64,000 bases of DNA from Clostridia bacterium (GCA_900767025.1 CAAFXS010000014.1:95229-159228), one strand, 5' to 3'. Positions 1 to 10,865 are shown, numbered from the stretch's first letter. Made by a program: numbers and translations. Notes: generated from the sequence alone by a model not told the origin.

Positions 1-78
1 ATTGCTGCAGCCTGCAAATGTTGCTGCAACCAAAAGGATTGCAAGAATAACGGAAATGATTTTTTTTGACATTTTCAT
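1..78 (-). CDS. N-terminal fragment of a predicted lipoprotein (runs off the window)
   Basis: Only the first 26 codons are present. They read MKMSKKIISVILAI followed by a hydrophobic stretch and end in F-A-G-C-S-N, a lipoprotein signal peptide with a lipobox-type cysteine at residue 24. A GGAGG ribosome binding site lies 7 nt upstream of the ATG. The mature protein lies outside the window, so its function is unknown; many such genes encode solute-binding or surface proteins. The 55-nt gap to xpt upstream contains a TATAAT that could serve a separate promoter, but its -35 box is poor. Confidence 0.6.
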   Translation of the reverse strand, partial: MKMSKKIISVILAILLVAATFAGCSN

Positions 79-133
79 TTATTTTTCCTCCGTAAAAAAT
101 ATTTATTATAAGGCATAAGCCTAATAACCCAAA

Positions 134-712
134 TTAATCTCTGAAATAAACCTTACCTGTGGCAGGGTCCATGCTTTCAACAATTGCCAGAGATTCAACC
201 CTGATACCCTGACTGCGAAGCTTGTCCCCACCGTGCTGAAAGCCCTTTTCAATAACAACGCCGCAGCCTGCAAGCTGTGCACCGCTGTTGTTAACAAGCT
301 CAATCAAGCCGTTAAGAGCATTTCCTATTGCAAGGAAATCATCCACAATCAAAACCTTATCGTCCTTGTCCAAAAAACGCTTTGAAACAAGAATATCATA
401 GGTTGTGCCGTGGGTGAAGGATTCAACCTGTGATGTATAAACATCACCGGCAATATTCTTTGTCTTTGTTTTTTTTGCAAAAACAAGAGGACAACCGAAT
501 TCTTCAGCAACAAGAGCGCCGATAGCAATGCCCGACGCTTCAATAGTCAATATTTTGTTAACTCCGCAGTCCTTAAAAAGACGGTGGAACTCCTTGCCAA
601 CACTGCGAAGAAACGGAATGTCAATCCTGTGATTAAGAAAGCCGTCAACCTTGAGTATATTACCCTCGTAGACCTCGCCCTCATCCAAAATTTTCTTTTT
701 AAGCAAATCCAT
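134..712 (-). CDS. xpt: Xanthine phosphoribosyltransferase
   Basis: Type I phosphoribosyltransferase that converts xanthine plus PRPP to XMP in cytosolic purine salvage. The PRPP-binding loop is visible as V-L-I-V-D-D-F-L-A-I-G-N-A, followed by the family's C-terminal IEKGFQHGG segment. I start the gene at the internal ATG (MDLLKKKIL), which matches the usual Xpt N terminus and gives 192 residues against about 190 for the family; a GTG 18 nt upstream would add MAWYFI. Neither start has a good ribosome binding site, and the predicted transcript start leaves a very short leader. No purine riboswitch, common upstream of this gene in Bacilli, is visible. Confidence 0.9.
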   Translation of the reverse strand: MDLLKKKILDEGEVYEGNILKVDGFLNHRIDIPFLRSVGKEFHRLFKDCGVNKILTIEASGIAIGALVAEEFGCPLVFAKKTKTKNIAGDVYTSQVESFTHGTTYDILVSKRFLDKDDKVLIVDDFLAIGNALNGLIELVNNSGAQLAGCGVVIEKGFQHGGDKLRSQGIRVESLAIVESMDPATGKVYFRD

Positions 713-744
713 AATAAAATACCAAGCCACTATAATTTGTGTAT

Positions 745-773
745 ATATTATCTCATATTCACTAATTTTGCAA
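745..773 (-). promoter_or_regulatory. Predicted sigma-A promoter of xpt
   Basis: Reading the minus strand, TTGCAA and TAATAT are separated by 17 nt. Transcription would begin about 7 nt downstream, leaving 8 nt before the GTG and about 26 nt before the preferred ATG of xpt. Confidence 0.5.
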
Positions 774-829
774 TAATGTTGAATATTTTGACACCAAATT
801 TTAATATTTTAACCCCATAATCTGTGCTG

Positions 830-858
830 TGGACAAGATTTGCGAAATATGATAGAAT
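830..858 (+). promoter_or_regulatory. Predicted sigma-A promoter of the 902-2070 gene group
   Basis: TGGACA and TAGAAT with a 17-nt spacer, placed 43 nt upstream of the first ATG of a three-gene plus-strand run. Confidence 0.5.
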
Positions 859-901
859 AAATTTGTATATTTGCTACAAAATTCAAAAAGGGTGACTGAA
901 T

Positions 902-1084
902 ATGAACGGTAAAAAGCAGGCAATTATTGTTACGGTGTTTATTGCAGTATTTCTTCTTATTACAGCATTTATCGGTATTGCAGGGAAAATACCGTTTTTA
1001 GGCAAGGCGCTGATGCTAATTTTTGCGGTACTGCTTATCATTTTTGTGCTTGTGTTTTTTATAATCATCGCTAAAAGGAGATAA
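902..1084 (+). CDS. Small two-helix membrane protein
   Basis: Sixty residues with two hydrophobic segments (about residues 7-27 and 35-56) separated by a short GKIPFLGK loop, and a basic KRR tail. This predicts a small inner-membrane hairpin with both ends in the cytoplasm. The ribosome binding site AAGGGTGA lies 6 nt before the ATG, and the stop codon is 2 nt from the next start, so it is probably co-translated with the DUF523 gene. I do not recognise the family. Short hydrophobic frames can arise by chance, but the ribosome binding site, promoter and tight spacing support a real gene. Confidence 0.6.
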   Translation: MNGKKQAIIVTVFIAVFLLITAFIGIAGKIPFLGKALMLIFAVLLIIFVLVFFIIIAKRR

Positions 1085-1086
1085 AA

Positions 1087-1539
1087 ATGAAAATAATTGT
1101 AAGCGCCTGTCTGCTGGGCGAAAACTGCAAATACAGCGGAGGCAACAACAAAAACGACAGTGTTATAGCTTTGGGTAAAAAGCATACTCTAATTCCCGTA
1201 TGTCCCGAATGCTTCGCAGGGCTTCCCACACCCAGATTTCCGTCGGAAATAAAGGACGGAAAAGTATATTCAAAGGACGGCAGGGATTTAACGGCTGAAT
1301 TTTTTGACGGTGCGGAGAAAACACTTTATGTTGCCGAGGAAAAAGGATGTCAGCTTGCGGTTTTAAAGGAACGCAGTCCAAGCTGTGGCTTTGGAGAAAT
1401 ATATGACGGCTCCTTCAGCGGAAAAACCGTCAGAGGCAACGGCATAACGGCACAGATGCTTTACGACCACGGCATTAAAATATTCGGTGAAAGCAACATT
1501 TCACGGCTGACGGATTATTGCGAAAATACGGAGGATTAA
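1087..1539 (+). CDS. DUF523 family protein
   Basis: 150-residue cytosolic protein with the hallmarks of DUF523: an N-terminal SACLLGENCKYSGG segment, a CPECFAGLPTPR motif near residue 40, and the C-terminal ERSPSCGFGEIYDG and VRGNGITAQML blocks. The conserved cysteines suggest metal or iron-sulfur binding, but no biochemical role is established for the family. AAGGAGA lies 5 nt upstream of the ATG. The gene sits tightly between a small membrane protein and a GNAT acetyltransferase. Confidence 0.85.
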   Translation: MKIIVSACLLGENCKYSGGNNKNDSVIALGKKHTLIPVCPECFAGLPTPRFPSEIKDGKVYSKDGRDLTAEFFDGAEKTLYVAEEKGCQLAVLKERSPSCGFGEIYDGSFSGKTVRGNGITAQMLYDHGIKIFGESNISRLTDYCENTED

Positions 1540-1542
1540 CTA

Positions 1543-2070
1543 ATGAGTAACATAAGAACGGCTGCTTCAAAGGATTTTGACAGCATATTTGAGATAATTG
1601 AAAAGAGCTTTCCCCCCGATGAATACAGGGACTACGATGAACACAAAATGCTTTTTGACCAAGGAGCGTTTACTGTTTTTGTCATTGACGATGAGGAAAC
1701 GAAAAAGGTCAAGGCATTTATCACCCTTTGGCAATTTGAGGAATTTGCATATGTGGAGCATTTTGCCGTGTCACCCGAATTTAGAAATCAGGGTTTAGGC
1801 GCAGAGCTTTTGAATTTTGTTAAAAGCAGTCTCAACCGCACCGCCTGCCTTGAGGTTGAACCGCCTCAAAGTGATTTTGCAAAAAGGCGTATCGGCTTTT
1901 ACGAAAGAAACGGCTTTTATCTTAACAGCTATCCCTATATTCAGCCTGCATTTTCAAAGGATAAAAAGCCCGTTGAGCTTATGATTATGACAACAGGCGG
2001 TACTGTGACTGAGGAAATGTATGAAAAAATCAGAGACACCCTTTATAAAAAAGTATACAAAGTCCGTTAA
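1543..2070 (+). CDS. GNAT family N-acetyltransferase
   Basis: 175-residue protein with the GNAT fold. The acetyl-CoA pyrophosphate loop is seen as FAVSPEFRNQGLGAELL (R/Q-x-x-G-x-G/A type) after a central beta strand, and the ERNGFY segment is the usual GNAT motif B. The substrate cannot be inferred. The start ATG is 3 nt after the DUF523 stop, with GGAGG inside the preceding gene, so the two are translationally linked. Confidence 0.85.
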   Translation: MSNIRTAASKDFDSIFEIIEKSFPPDEYRDYDEHKMLFDQGAFTVFVIDDEETKKVKAFITLWQFEEFAYVEHFAVSPEFRNQGLGAELLNFVKSSLNRTACLEVEPPQSDFAKRRIGFYERNGFYLNSYPYIQPAFSKDKKPVELMIMTTGGTVTEEMYEKIRDTLYKKVYKVR

Positions 2071-2104
2071 ATTTCACATATCCCCGGGAAATATTCACAT
2101 TCTG

Positions 2105-2133
2105 TTGACAGGGTCAATATTTTAAGATATGTT
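2105..2133 (+). promoter_or_regulatory. Predicted sigma-A promoter of the APH-MATE pair
   Basis: A consensus TTGACA, a 17-nt spacer and TATGTT lie 25 nt upstream of the ATG of the aminoglycoside phosphotransferase-like gene. Confidence 0.6.
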
Positions 2134-2157
2134 TAAAGCATAGGAAGGGGTATTCTT

Positions 2158-3135
2158 ATGATTAGTAAAACAAAATTTGAATTAGAGGACAAAAAAATAA
2201 GAGAGCTTTTTGCCAAAGCAGGAATTAACGGAATAACTGAAATTTCACCCTTGAGTGCAGGTGAATTCAATGCAGTTTATCAGGTTAATGCGGACAAAAG
2301 CTATGTGCTGAAAATTGCGCCGGGCAGCGATGCACCTGTAATGACCTATGAAAAAAATATGATGCAATCCGAGGTTCAGTGGTACAGGCTTATATCGGAA
2401 AACACAGATATCAGAGTGCCTGAAATTTATTTTTCCGATTTTACAAAGGAGCTGATACCTGCCGACTATTTCATTATGGAAAAGCTTGAGGGCAGGCACA
2501 AAAACGAGATTAAAACAGACAGCAGCATCGCTATTTCAAAAACAGCACAAATGGTTGCACAGATACATAAAATTCACGGCGGTGAGTTCGGCTACATACA
2601 AAACGGTTTGCACCCGGACTGGTACAGTGCCCTTGGTTCGATGATTGAAAATATTATTTCCGACTGCGAAAAGGTCGGCAAGCGAACTAAAAAGGGTGAA
2701 GAGCTTTTAAGATATGCGGACAAATACAAGGATATCTTAAAGGTGGTCCCCTGCTCTATGGTTAACTATGATTTGTGGGACCCGAATATTTTATGCACCG
2801 TTGATGAAAGCGGAGAAATTCATTACTCCTGGATTGACCCTGAAAGGAGCTTTTGGGGTGATTTCATGTTTGATTTCATCTGCCTTGAAAACTGTGTTTT
2901 GCCTCTTAAAGCCAAAACAAAGTCCATTGAGGCTTACAACAAATTCAGTGAGCAAAAGGTAACCCTTTGCCGTGAAACAGAAATAAGATACGCCTTTGCC
3001 CAATGCTTTATGGGACTTATTCAGGAGGTTGAAAAGTATTACCGCTACACACCGAAAAACTTTGGCTGGTGGAGGAATATTCTTGCCTCCTCTGCAATGT
3101 ATTCGGCAGGCTTTAAGGTGCTGAAAAATGGATAA
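2158..3135 (+). CDS. APH/choline kinase-like phosphotransferase
   Basis: 325-residue small-molecule kinase of the aminoglycoside phosphotransferase (APH) fold. An N-lobe with YVLKIAPG supplies the ATP-contacting lysine. The catalytic loop reads VNYDLWDPNIL, where the usual HxDxxxxN motif has Asn for His but keeps Asp and Asn, and WIDPERSFWGDFMFDF is the metal-binding segment. The substrate is unknown: the fold covers antibiotic, choline, sugar and homoserine kinases. It overlaps the next gene, a MATE exporter, by 8 nt. A drug modification plus export pair is possible but is only inferred from that pairing. Confidence 0.8.
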   Translation: MISKTKFELEDKKIRELFAKAGINGITEISPLSAGEFNAVYQVNADKSYVLKIAPGSDAPVMTYEKNMMQSEVQWYRLISENTDIRVPEIYFSDFTKELIPADYFIMEKLEGRHKNEIKTDSSIAISKTAQMVAQIHKIHGGEFGYIQNGLHPDWYSALGSMIENIISDCEKVGKRTKKGEELLRYADKYKDILKVVPCSMVNYDLWDPNILCTVDESGEIHYSWIDPERSFWGDFMFDFICLENCVLPLKAKTKSIEAYNKFSEQKVTLCRETEIRYAFAQCFMGLIQEVEKYYRYTPKNFGWWRNILASSAMYSAGFKVLKNG

Positions 3136-4456
3136 GCAAAAGAAAATTGAAGAAATGGGAAATAAGAGTATCCCCCGTCTTTTAGCCGAGTATTCCTCTG
3201 TCACCTTCTGCGCTCTGCTTTTTTCTGCGCTTTACAATATTGTTGACACACTTTTTGTAAGCCGCGGAGTCGGTGACAGTGCAATGGGCGGAGTGTCGGT
3301 GGTATTTCCCTTTATGATTTTGCAGGGTGCCTTTGCGCAGGCAGTTGGCGGAGGCGCCGCATCAATAATCTCACGGCATTTAGGTAAAAAAGAGTATGAA
3401 AATGCCGGTAATATCACAGCAAACGCAATGCTTTTGTTTTACACTACCACAATACTGATAAGTATAGTGGGATTAATTTTTATAACACCGATTTTGAAAA
3501 TTATGGGAGCAGAGGGTGAAATAATGCCTTATGCCAAGGACTATTTCACAATAATACTGCTTTCAAATGTGTTTTCAACAGGCTTTTCCTCTATCATACG
3601 GGCAGAGGGAAGAATGAAATATTCTCTGCTTATTTGGCTTATCCCCACAGCGATAAACATTGCGCTCGACGGATTGTTTATATACGCACTGCATATGGGA
3701 GTTAAGGGCGCGGCGCTGGCAACTGCAATGTGCCAGTTTACAAGCTTTTGTATGAGTGTGCTCTTTTTTACACGGTTGAGCGCGCAGAAATTCACAAAAA
3801 TTAAAATAAGCATAAAAAGAATTTTTGACATAATATCCGCAGGAGTTCCCGTGCTAATACAGATGGGCAGTATGTCGGTTATATTTTTAATCATTAACCG
3901 TATTCTTTCACAGTTCAGCGGAGCACAGGGTATAACGATTTTTGCCTATGTCAGCAAAATTATTACTCTTGCCGTCGTTCCCATTAATGCAGTTGCCCAG
4001 GCGGTATCCCCCATTTCAGGCTACAATATCGGTGCCGGCAGGCAAAAAAGAGTAAAGCAGACGCTTATTACATCGGTTTCATTTTGCGAGATATATGCAG
4101 TAATTGCTTTTTTGCTTTCCTTTATTATTTCAGACAGGCTGATTTCCTTCTTCACCTCGGACATTTCGATTATTGAGTCAGGCGGAAACGCACTGTTAAT
4201 CCTGTCGCCGTCGTTATTTTTTGCACCGTTTACCGTTGTTGCAGGCTCATATTTTTTGTCGGCAGGGAAAAAGCTTTCGGCATCTGCCGTCAGTCTTTGC
4301 ATACCGCTTATGCTTTTCTGTGCAATAGCCCTGTTGTCAAACAAATTCGGTATTAACGGCATATGGATTTCCATTCCGATTTCCTGTGCAATAGCCGGGG
4401 CAATTACATTTTTGCCTGCAATAATATCCGTAAAAAAAATCAAGGAGGGTTCGTAA
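3128..4456 (+). CDS. MATE family multidrug/metabolite exporter
   Basis: 442-residue integral membrane protein with about 12 hydrophobic helices arranged as two MatE halves; the N half carries the typical LYNIVDTLFVSRGVG segment and GAFAQAVGGGAAS. Proteins of this type expel cationic drugs or metabolites in exchange for Na+ or H+. It is translationally coupled to the APH-like gene upstream. Its stop codon lies inside the hairpin shared with the convergent ATP synthase operon. Confidence 0.9.
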   Translation: MDKQKKIEEMGNKSIPRLLAEYSSVTFCALLFSALYNIVDTLFVSRGVGDSAMGGVSVVFPFMILQGAFAQAVGGGAASIISRHLGKKEYENAGNITANAMLLFYTTTILISIVGLIFITPILKIMGAEGEIMPYAKDYFTIILLSNVFSTGFSSIIRAEGRMKYSLLIWLIPTAINIALDGLFIYALHMGVKGAALATAMCQFTSFCMSVLFFTRLSAQKFTKIKISIKRIFDIISAGVPVLIQMGSMSVIFLIINRILSQFSGAQGITIFAYVSKIITLAVVPINAVAQAVSPISGYNIGAGRQKRVKQTLITSVSFCEIYAVIAFLLSFIISDRLISFFTSDISIIESGGNALLILSPSLFFAPFTVVAGSYFLSAGKKLSASAVSLCIPLMLFCAIALLSNKFGINGIWISIPISCAIAGAITFLPAIISVKKIKEGS

Positions 4457-4464
4457 CCCTCCTT
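4442..4464. terminator. Bidirectional terminator shared by the MATE gene and atpC
   Basis: A 10-bp perfect stem (AAGGAGGGTT with AACCCTCCTT) and a 3-nt loop sit between two convergent genes. The MATE stop codon lies at the loop and the atpC stop overlaps the far arm, so both coding regions run into the hairpin. On the minus strand the stem is followed by GATTTTTTTT, and on the plus strand by ATATTTTAT. Confidence 0.8.
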
Positions 4465-4876
4465 ATATTTTATGCCTGTTTTTAACTTTAAGTCTTTCCA
4501 TTGCACGGGCAAGGTTTGCCTGTGAATGATAATATTCAAGCTGTGAGCGTTTTTGACGGAGCTCCTCCTCCGCTCTCAGCTTTGCGTCCTCGGCTCTTCT
4601 TGCGTCTATTTCCTCCGGTAGCTCGGCGGAAATGCAAACAAGAGTTGCGGTGTTATCAAGAAATTCAAGAAAGCCGCTGCCCACAAAGGCACGGATATCC
4701 TTACCCTGTGCGTCAATAATTTTCATTTCCCCTGCGTCAATAGGCACTATGCAGTTTTCGTGGTTAGCCAAAAAGCCCTCACTGCCGTTATCTGCAACAG
4801 GCAGTACCACGGACTGTGCCTCGCCGTCAAAGAAAATTTTATTGGAGGCAATGATTTTCAGCGAAAAAGATTTCAT
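4463..4876 (-). CDS. atpC: ATP synthase F1 epsilon subunit
   Basis: 137-residue epsilon subunit of F1Fo ATP synthase, part of the central stalk and a regulator of ATP hydrolysis. The N-terminal beta sandwich shows the family pattern, with the NHENCIVPIDAGEM region, followed by a C-terminal helical hairpin rich in Ala, Glu and Arg. It is the last gene of the atp operon, 14 nt after atpD, and ends in the terminator shared with the MATE gene. Confidence 0.93.
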   Translation of the reverse strand: MKSFSLKIIASNKIFFDGEAQSVVLPVADNGSEGFLANHENCIVPIDAGEMKIIDAQGKDIRAFVGSGFLEFLDNTATLVCISAELPEEIDARRAEDAKLRAEEELRQKRSQLEYYHSQANLARAMERLKVKNRHKI

Positions 4877-4890
4877 ATCAAAGTGCCTCC

Positions 4891-6300
<1,410 letters not shown>

Positions 6301-7185
6301 TTATATTTCTTCAATTTGCTGTGCCTTTGCACCTGCCACAACCTCGGTTATTTCCTGGGTAATGGCAGCCTGCCTTACACGGTTATATTCTATGCCCAGC
6401 TGTCTGAGCATATCCTTGGCGGCATCGGTAGCCGTTTGCATAGCCATCATTCTTGCATTATGCTCACAGCAGTAGGACTCAACCAAAGCACCGTAAACAT
6501 AGCCTGCAATACAGTCGGGAACAATATGCTCAAACACCGTATCAATATCAGGCTCAAAGGAACAGCTTTCGTAATTATTCTTTTCGTCGTCACAGCGTTC
6601 AGGTCTTTTGAGGGGTAAAAGCTGATCAATCTCCGCATTAAAGGAAACCGAATTAACCATACGGGTATAAACGATATAAACCTCGTCAAGCTCTCTGCGT
6701 TTAAACAGGTCAACAATCTTTTCGCTTATTACCCTTGCCCTGTTTACATTCGGATTTTGGGCGGTGTATTTAAAATCAATATCAACAGGGATATTCTTTT
6801 TTTCAAAATACCGTCTGCCCACCTGACCTACAACGAAAAGCATATTCTCATTATCGGACAGAGCCTCTTTTTCGGCAATTTTGATAACATTATGGTTATA
6901 TGCACCTGCCATTCCCTTGTCGGCAGTTACAACAATATAACCCTGCTTGCGCTTTTGCTTTGGAATTTCCTTTCGCTCGTCAAAGAACTCATTGCCTGTT
7001 TCGGGTGAAAGGTCAAGGATTTTTGCCATGGATTCCTGAAGCGCATAGAAATAAGGCTCTGTATTTTTTAAATCTCTTCGTGCCTTTTGAAGCTTTGAGG
7101 AGGAAATCATACACATAGCGTTGGTGATTTTCATAGTATCCTTAATAGACTTCATTCTGGCAAGAATTTCACGAGCATTAGCCAT
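6301..7185 (-). CDS. atpG: ATP synthase F1 gamma subunit
   Basis: 294-residue rotor shaft subunit. The N-terminal REILARMKSIKDTMKITNAM helix and the C-terminal MQTATDAAKDML/NRVRQAAITQEITEVVAGA helix form the coiled-coil that turns inside alpha3beta3. The start overlaps the 3' end of the delta-alpha gene by 8 nt, implying translational coupling. Confidence 0.95.
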   Translation of the reverse strand: MANAREILARMKSIKDTMKITNAMCMISSSKLQKARRDLKNTEPYFYALQESMAKILDLSPETGNEFFDERKEIPKQKRKQGYIVVTADKGMAGAYNHNVIKIAEKEALSDNENMLFVVGQVGRRYFEKKNIPVDIDFKYTAQNPNVNRARVISEKIVDLFKRRELDEVYIVYTRMVNSVSFNAEIDQLLPLKRPERCDDEKNNYESCSFEPDIDTVFEHIVPDCIAGYVYGALVESYCCEHNARMMAMQTATDAAKDMLRQLGIEYNRVRQAAITQEITEVVAGAKAQQIEEI

Positions 7186-9214
7186 TTTTTGTACTTACCT
7201 TCTTAAATTCGTCAACCGCAGTCAAAATCTGCTCTCTGATTTCATCATCAAGCACCTTTTCCCTTTCGATAAAAGAGGAAATCTGCGGGAAATTGTCGCT
7301 GATATAATTTAACATTTCCTTTTGGAAGGCCTTGATTTCATCCACGGGAACATCCATAAATTTCTTTCCCGAGGCGGCAACAAGGGTTATAACCATATCG
7401 GACATTGAAAGCGGACTGCCCAGAGGCTGCTTAAGCAGCTCCATAAGGCCCTTTCCGTAGGTAAGACCGGCCTTTGTCTCCTCATCAAGATCGGAGGAGA
7501 ACTGGGTAAACACTTCCATTTCCCTGAACTGAGCCAGGTCGATACGCAGTGTACCGGCGGCCTTTTTCATAGCCTTGGTCTGTGCCGCACCGCCTACACG
7601 GGACACCGAAAGTCCAACATTAACGGCAGGCCTCATTCCGCTGAAGAACAAATCGCTTTCAAGGAAAATCTGACCGTCGGTAATGGAAATAACATTTGTT
7701 GGAATGTAGGCGGAAACATCACCTGACTGAGTTTCAATAATAGGCAGAGCTGTTATTGAACCGCCGCCAAGCTCGTCATTAAGCTTGCTTGAACGCTCCA
7801 GCAGCCTTGAATGAAGATAGAAAACATCACCGGGATAAGCCTCTCTGCCCGGGCTTCTTTCAAGCAAAAGCGAAAGAGCACGGTAGGCTACCGCGTGCTT
7901 GCTTAAATCATCGTAAACAATAAGACAATCCTTGCCCTGATACATAAAGTGCTCGGCAATAGCCGTTGCACAGTAGGGTGAAATGTACTGGAGCGATGCA
8001 GGCTCGGACGCAGTGGAGCACACAACAATTGTGTAATCCATAGCCCCTGCCTTGCGCAGTGTATTTACAATTTTGGAAACGCTGGACGCCTTCTGTCCTA
8101 TTGCGTTATAAATACAAATTACATCCTTGCCCTTTTGATTGATAATGGTATCAAGGGCAATAGAGGTTTTACCCGTCTGCCTGTCGCCGATAATAAGCTC
8201 TCTCTGTCCTCTGCCTATGGGGAACATTGAGTCGATTGAAAGTATACCTGTTGCCATAGGAGTATCAACGCTCTTACGGTCAACAATTGACGGAGCGGGA
8301 TTTTCAACAGGTCTGTAATCCTCTGCATCAATTTCGCCCTTGCCGTCGATAGGCTCTCCAAGAGAGTTAACTACCCTGCCGATAAACTCACTGCCAACAG
8401 GCACGCCTGCGGTTTTATGAGTTCTTTTAACCTTTGTACCCTGCTGAATACCCACATCACTGCCGAAAAGGATAATGCCGATATGATGCTTTTTAATATC
8501 CTGCACCATACCCTTAACGCCGTTTTCAAGCACAACAATTTCGCCGTACATAGCATGTTCAAGACCCTGGATAACGGCAATGCCGTCGCCTACTCTGATA
8601 ACGGTGCCGATTTCCTCGCCGTTGGCGCGGTGCTCGTAATCGTTAATGTCCTTTTTAAGCACGGCAATAACGGAGCTTTCGTCAACGGTGGTTTCACGGG
8701 CGGATTTCATAACCTTTTCCTTAATAGCGTCAAGCTTGGATTTAAGGCTGAAATCAAATTCCTTGCCCTCCGCACGGATAATAAATCCGCCGATAAGGCT
8801 TTCGTCCTTAACTATACTGATTTTAGCACTGCCGGCATTCATTTCCCTGCAGACAAACTTTTTGATGCCCTTAAGCTGTTCCTTATCAGGCGGAGTGACG
8901 CAATAAATTGTTGCGTCGGCTATCCTGTGCTTTTTGTCATAAGCAGAGGAATATGCCTCAATAATTTCTTTGAGAAGGTTTACCTTACAGTTCTCTGCAA
9001 GAGAGCAGATAAATTCCTCCACCGACGGCGGAAACAGGTCGTCGGAAACACGCTTTTTTTCCTCAAGTCTGATATTTGGGTCATCAAGAATATCTGCCAG
9101 CTCCTTTGAGGAGGTAATTATTCTCAATGCCGCCTCCAAAGAGGGTATATCCGCTTCGGTGCAAAGGAGCTTGTCAACGCAGCTGTCAATATAATCTTCT
9201 GTATTCTGACTCAT
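7178..9214 (-). CDS. Fused ATP synthase F1 delta-alpha subunits
   Basis: One uninterrupted 678-residue frame. Residues 1-168 are a complete delta (OSCP) subunit, ending in the family C terminus GGFIIRAEGKEFDFSLKSK. Residues 169-678 are a complete alpha subunit: N-terminal VGDGIAVIQG beta barrel, Walker A GDRQTGKTS at about 342-350, and the SVSRVGGAAQ catalytic-interface segment. The two are normally separate genes (atpH, atpA). Met169 is preceded by AAGGAAAAGG with 7-nt spacing from AAGGA, and starting there would give a 510-residue alpha of normal length. A pure fusion would put three delta copies in each F1, so internal initiation or proteolysis is plausible. It starts by a 1-nt overlap with atpF. 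Confidence 0.93.
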   Translation of the reverse strand: MSQNTEDYIDSCVDKLLCTEADIPSLEAALRIITSSKELADILDDPNIRLEEKKRVSDDLFPPSVEEFICSLAENCKVNLLKEIIEAYSSAYDKKHRIADATIYCVTPPDKEQLKGIKKFVCREMNAGSAKISIVKDESLIGGFIIRAEGKEFDFSLKSKLDAIKEKVMKSARETTVDESSVIAVLKKDINDYEHRANGEEIGTVIRVGDGIAVIQGLEHAMYGEIVVLENGVKGMVQDIKKHHIGIILFGSDVGIQQGTKVKRTHKTAGVPVGSEFIGRVVNSLGEPIDGKGEIDAEDYRPVENPAPSIVDRKSVDTPMATGILSIDSMFPIGRGQRELIIGDRQTGKTSIALDTIINQKGKDVICIYNAIGQKASSVSKIVNTLRKAGAMDYTIVVCSTASEPASLQYISPYCATAIAEHFMYQGKDCLIVYDDLSKHAVAYRALSLLLERSPGREAYPGDVFYLHSRLLERSSKLNDELGGGSITALPIIETQSGDVSAYIPTNVISITDGQIFLESDLFFSGMRPAVNVGLSVSRVGGAAQTKAMKKAAGTLRIDLAQFREMEVFTQFSSDLDEETKAGLTYGKGLMELLKQPLGSPLSMSDMVITLVAASGKKFMDVPVDEIKAFQKEMLNYISDNFPQISSFIEREKVLDDEIREQILTAVDEFKKVSTKNG
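8708..8722 (-). promoter_or_regulatory. Candidate internal ribosome binding site and start for free alpha subunit
   Basis: Inside the delta-alpha frame, minus-strand AAGGAAAAGG precedes an in-frame ATG (codon 169) at the exact domain boundary, with 7 nt between AAGGA and ATG. It could be the relic of a separate atpA start or a working one that supplies extra alpha subunit. Confidence 0.45.
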
Positions 9215-9696
9215 TATTCATCACTGCCTTTGCCCAAAAATTCATTATATATTTCATTGTCAACATCAGACGACGCCTGTCTGCCCACAACCTTTTCAGC
9301 CGTTTCCATAGCAAGCTGTGCAATTTCTTCCTTAATGGCACGCCTTGCCTTTTCGGTTTCAATATCAGCCGCTTTTTTAGCGTCCGCCTTGATTTTGTCC
9401 GCCTCGTTATGAGCACGGTCAAGGATGGTGTTGTATTCATTTTTGGCAGACTCTCTTGTTTTGGCAAGGATTTGCTTTTTCTCATCCTCAACGCCCTCAA
9501 GCTGAGCCTCGTACTGCTGTTTAAGCTCTTCTGCAAGGCTGTTTGTTTCGTCAGCCTGCCTGAACTGATCATCAATTAATTCTTTTCTTTTATCAAGAGT
9601 TCTCTTAATTGGCTTAAAGAGGAAAAGCCTCATAAGCACGAAAAAGATAATAAGATTGATAAAGGTCCAAAGAATATTCCAGTCAAACTTTAGCAT
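9214..9696 (-). CDS. atpF: ATP synthase Fo b subunit
   Basis: 160-residue peripheral stalk subunit with one N-terminal membrane helix (about residues 5-28) followed by a long charged Lys/Glu/Ala-rich coiled-coil that dimerises and holds F1 through delta. Its stop codon overlaps the start of the delta-alpha gene as TAATG. Length matches the family. Confidence 0.93.
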   Translation of the reverse strand: MLKFDWNILWTFINLIIFFVLMRLFLFKPIKRTLDKRKELIDDQFRQADETNSLAEELKQQYEAQLEGVEDEKKQILAKTRESAKNEYNTILDRAHNEADKIKADAKKAADIETEKARRAIKEEIAQLAMETAEKVVGRQASSDVDNEIYNEFLGKGSDE

Positions 9697-9729
9697 TAAC
9701 TGTTTTTCCTTTCAGTAAGAATAAATCAC

Positions 9730-10712
<983 letters not shown>

Positions 10713-10735
10713 CTCCTCGTTTACCGCTGACTGTA

Positions 10736-10764
10736 ATTATACTACAGTACGCGATAAAATTCAA
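10736..10764 (-). promoter_or_regulatory. Predicted promoter of the atp operon
   Basis: Minus-strand TTGAAT and a perfect TATAAT with 17-nt spacing, placed just upstream of atpB and back to back with the proS promoter. Confidence 0.7.
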
Positions 10765-10836
10765 ATACTATTATTAAAATTGCCGTTTTTTACATTTACA
10801 GTAACCAAAGTTTAAAAAAATTGTTCAATTTTTATG

Positions 10837-10865
10837 TTTACATATCTTTTCCGTTAGTTTATAAT
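10837..10865 (+). promoter_or_regulatory. Predicted promoter of proS-galE
   Basis: TTTACA, a 17-nt spacer and a perfect TATAAT, 44 nt upstream of the proS ATG. Confidence 0.75.

Noticed and set aside
731..900. Possible purine riboswitch upstream of xpt
   Set aside because: The predicted transcript start leaves a leader of under 30 nt, too short for an aptamer, and no guanine/xanthine aptamer core is seen.
8417..9109. 230-residue plus-strand open frame opposite the delta-alpha gene
   Set aside because: Antisense shadow of a conserved coding sequence with no ribosome binding site of note.
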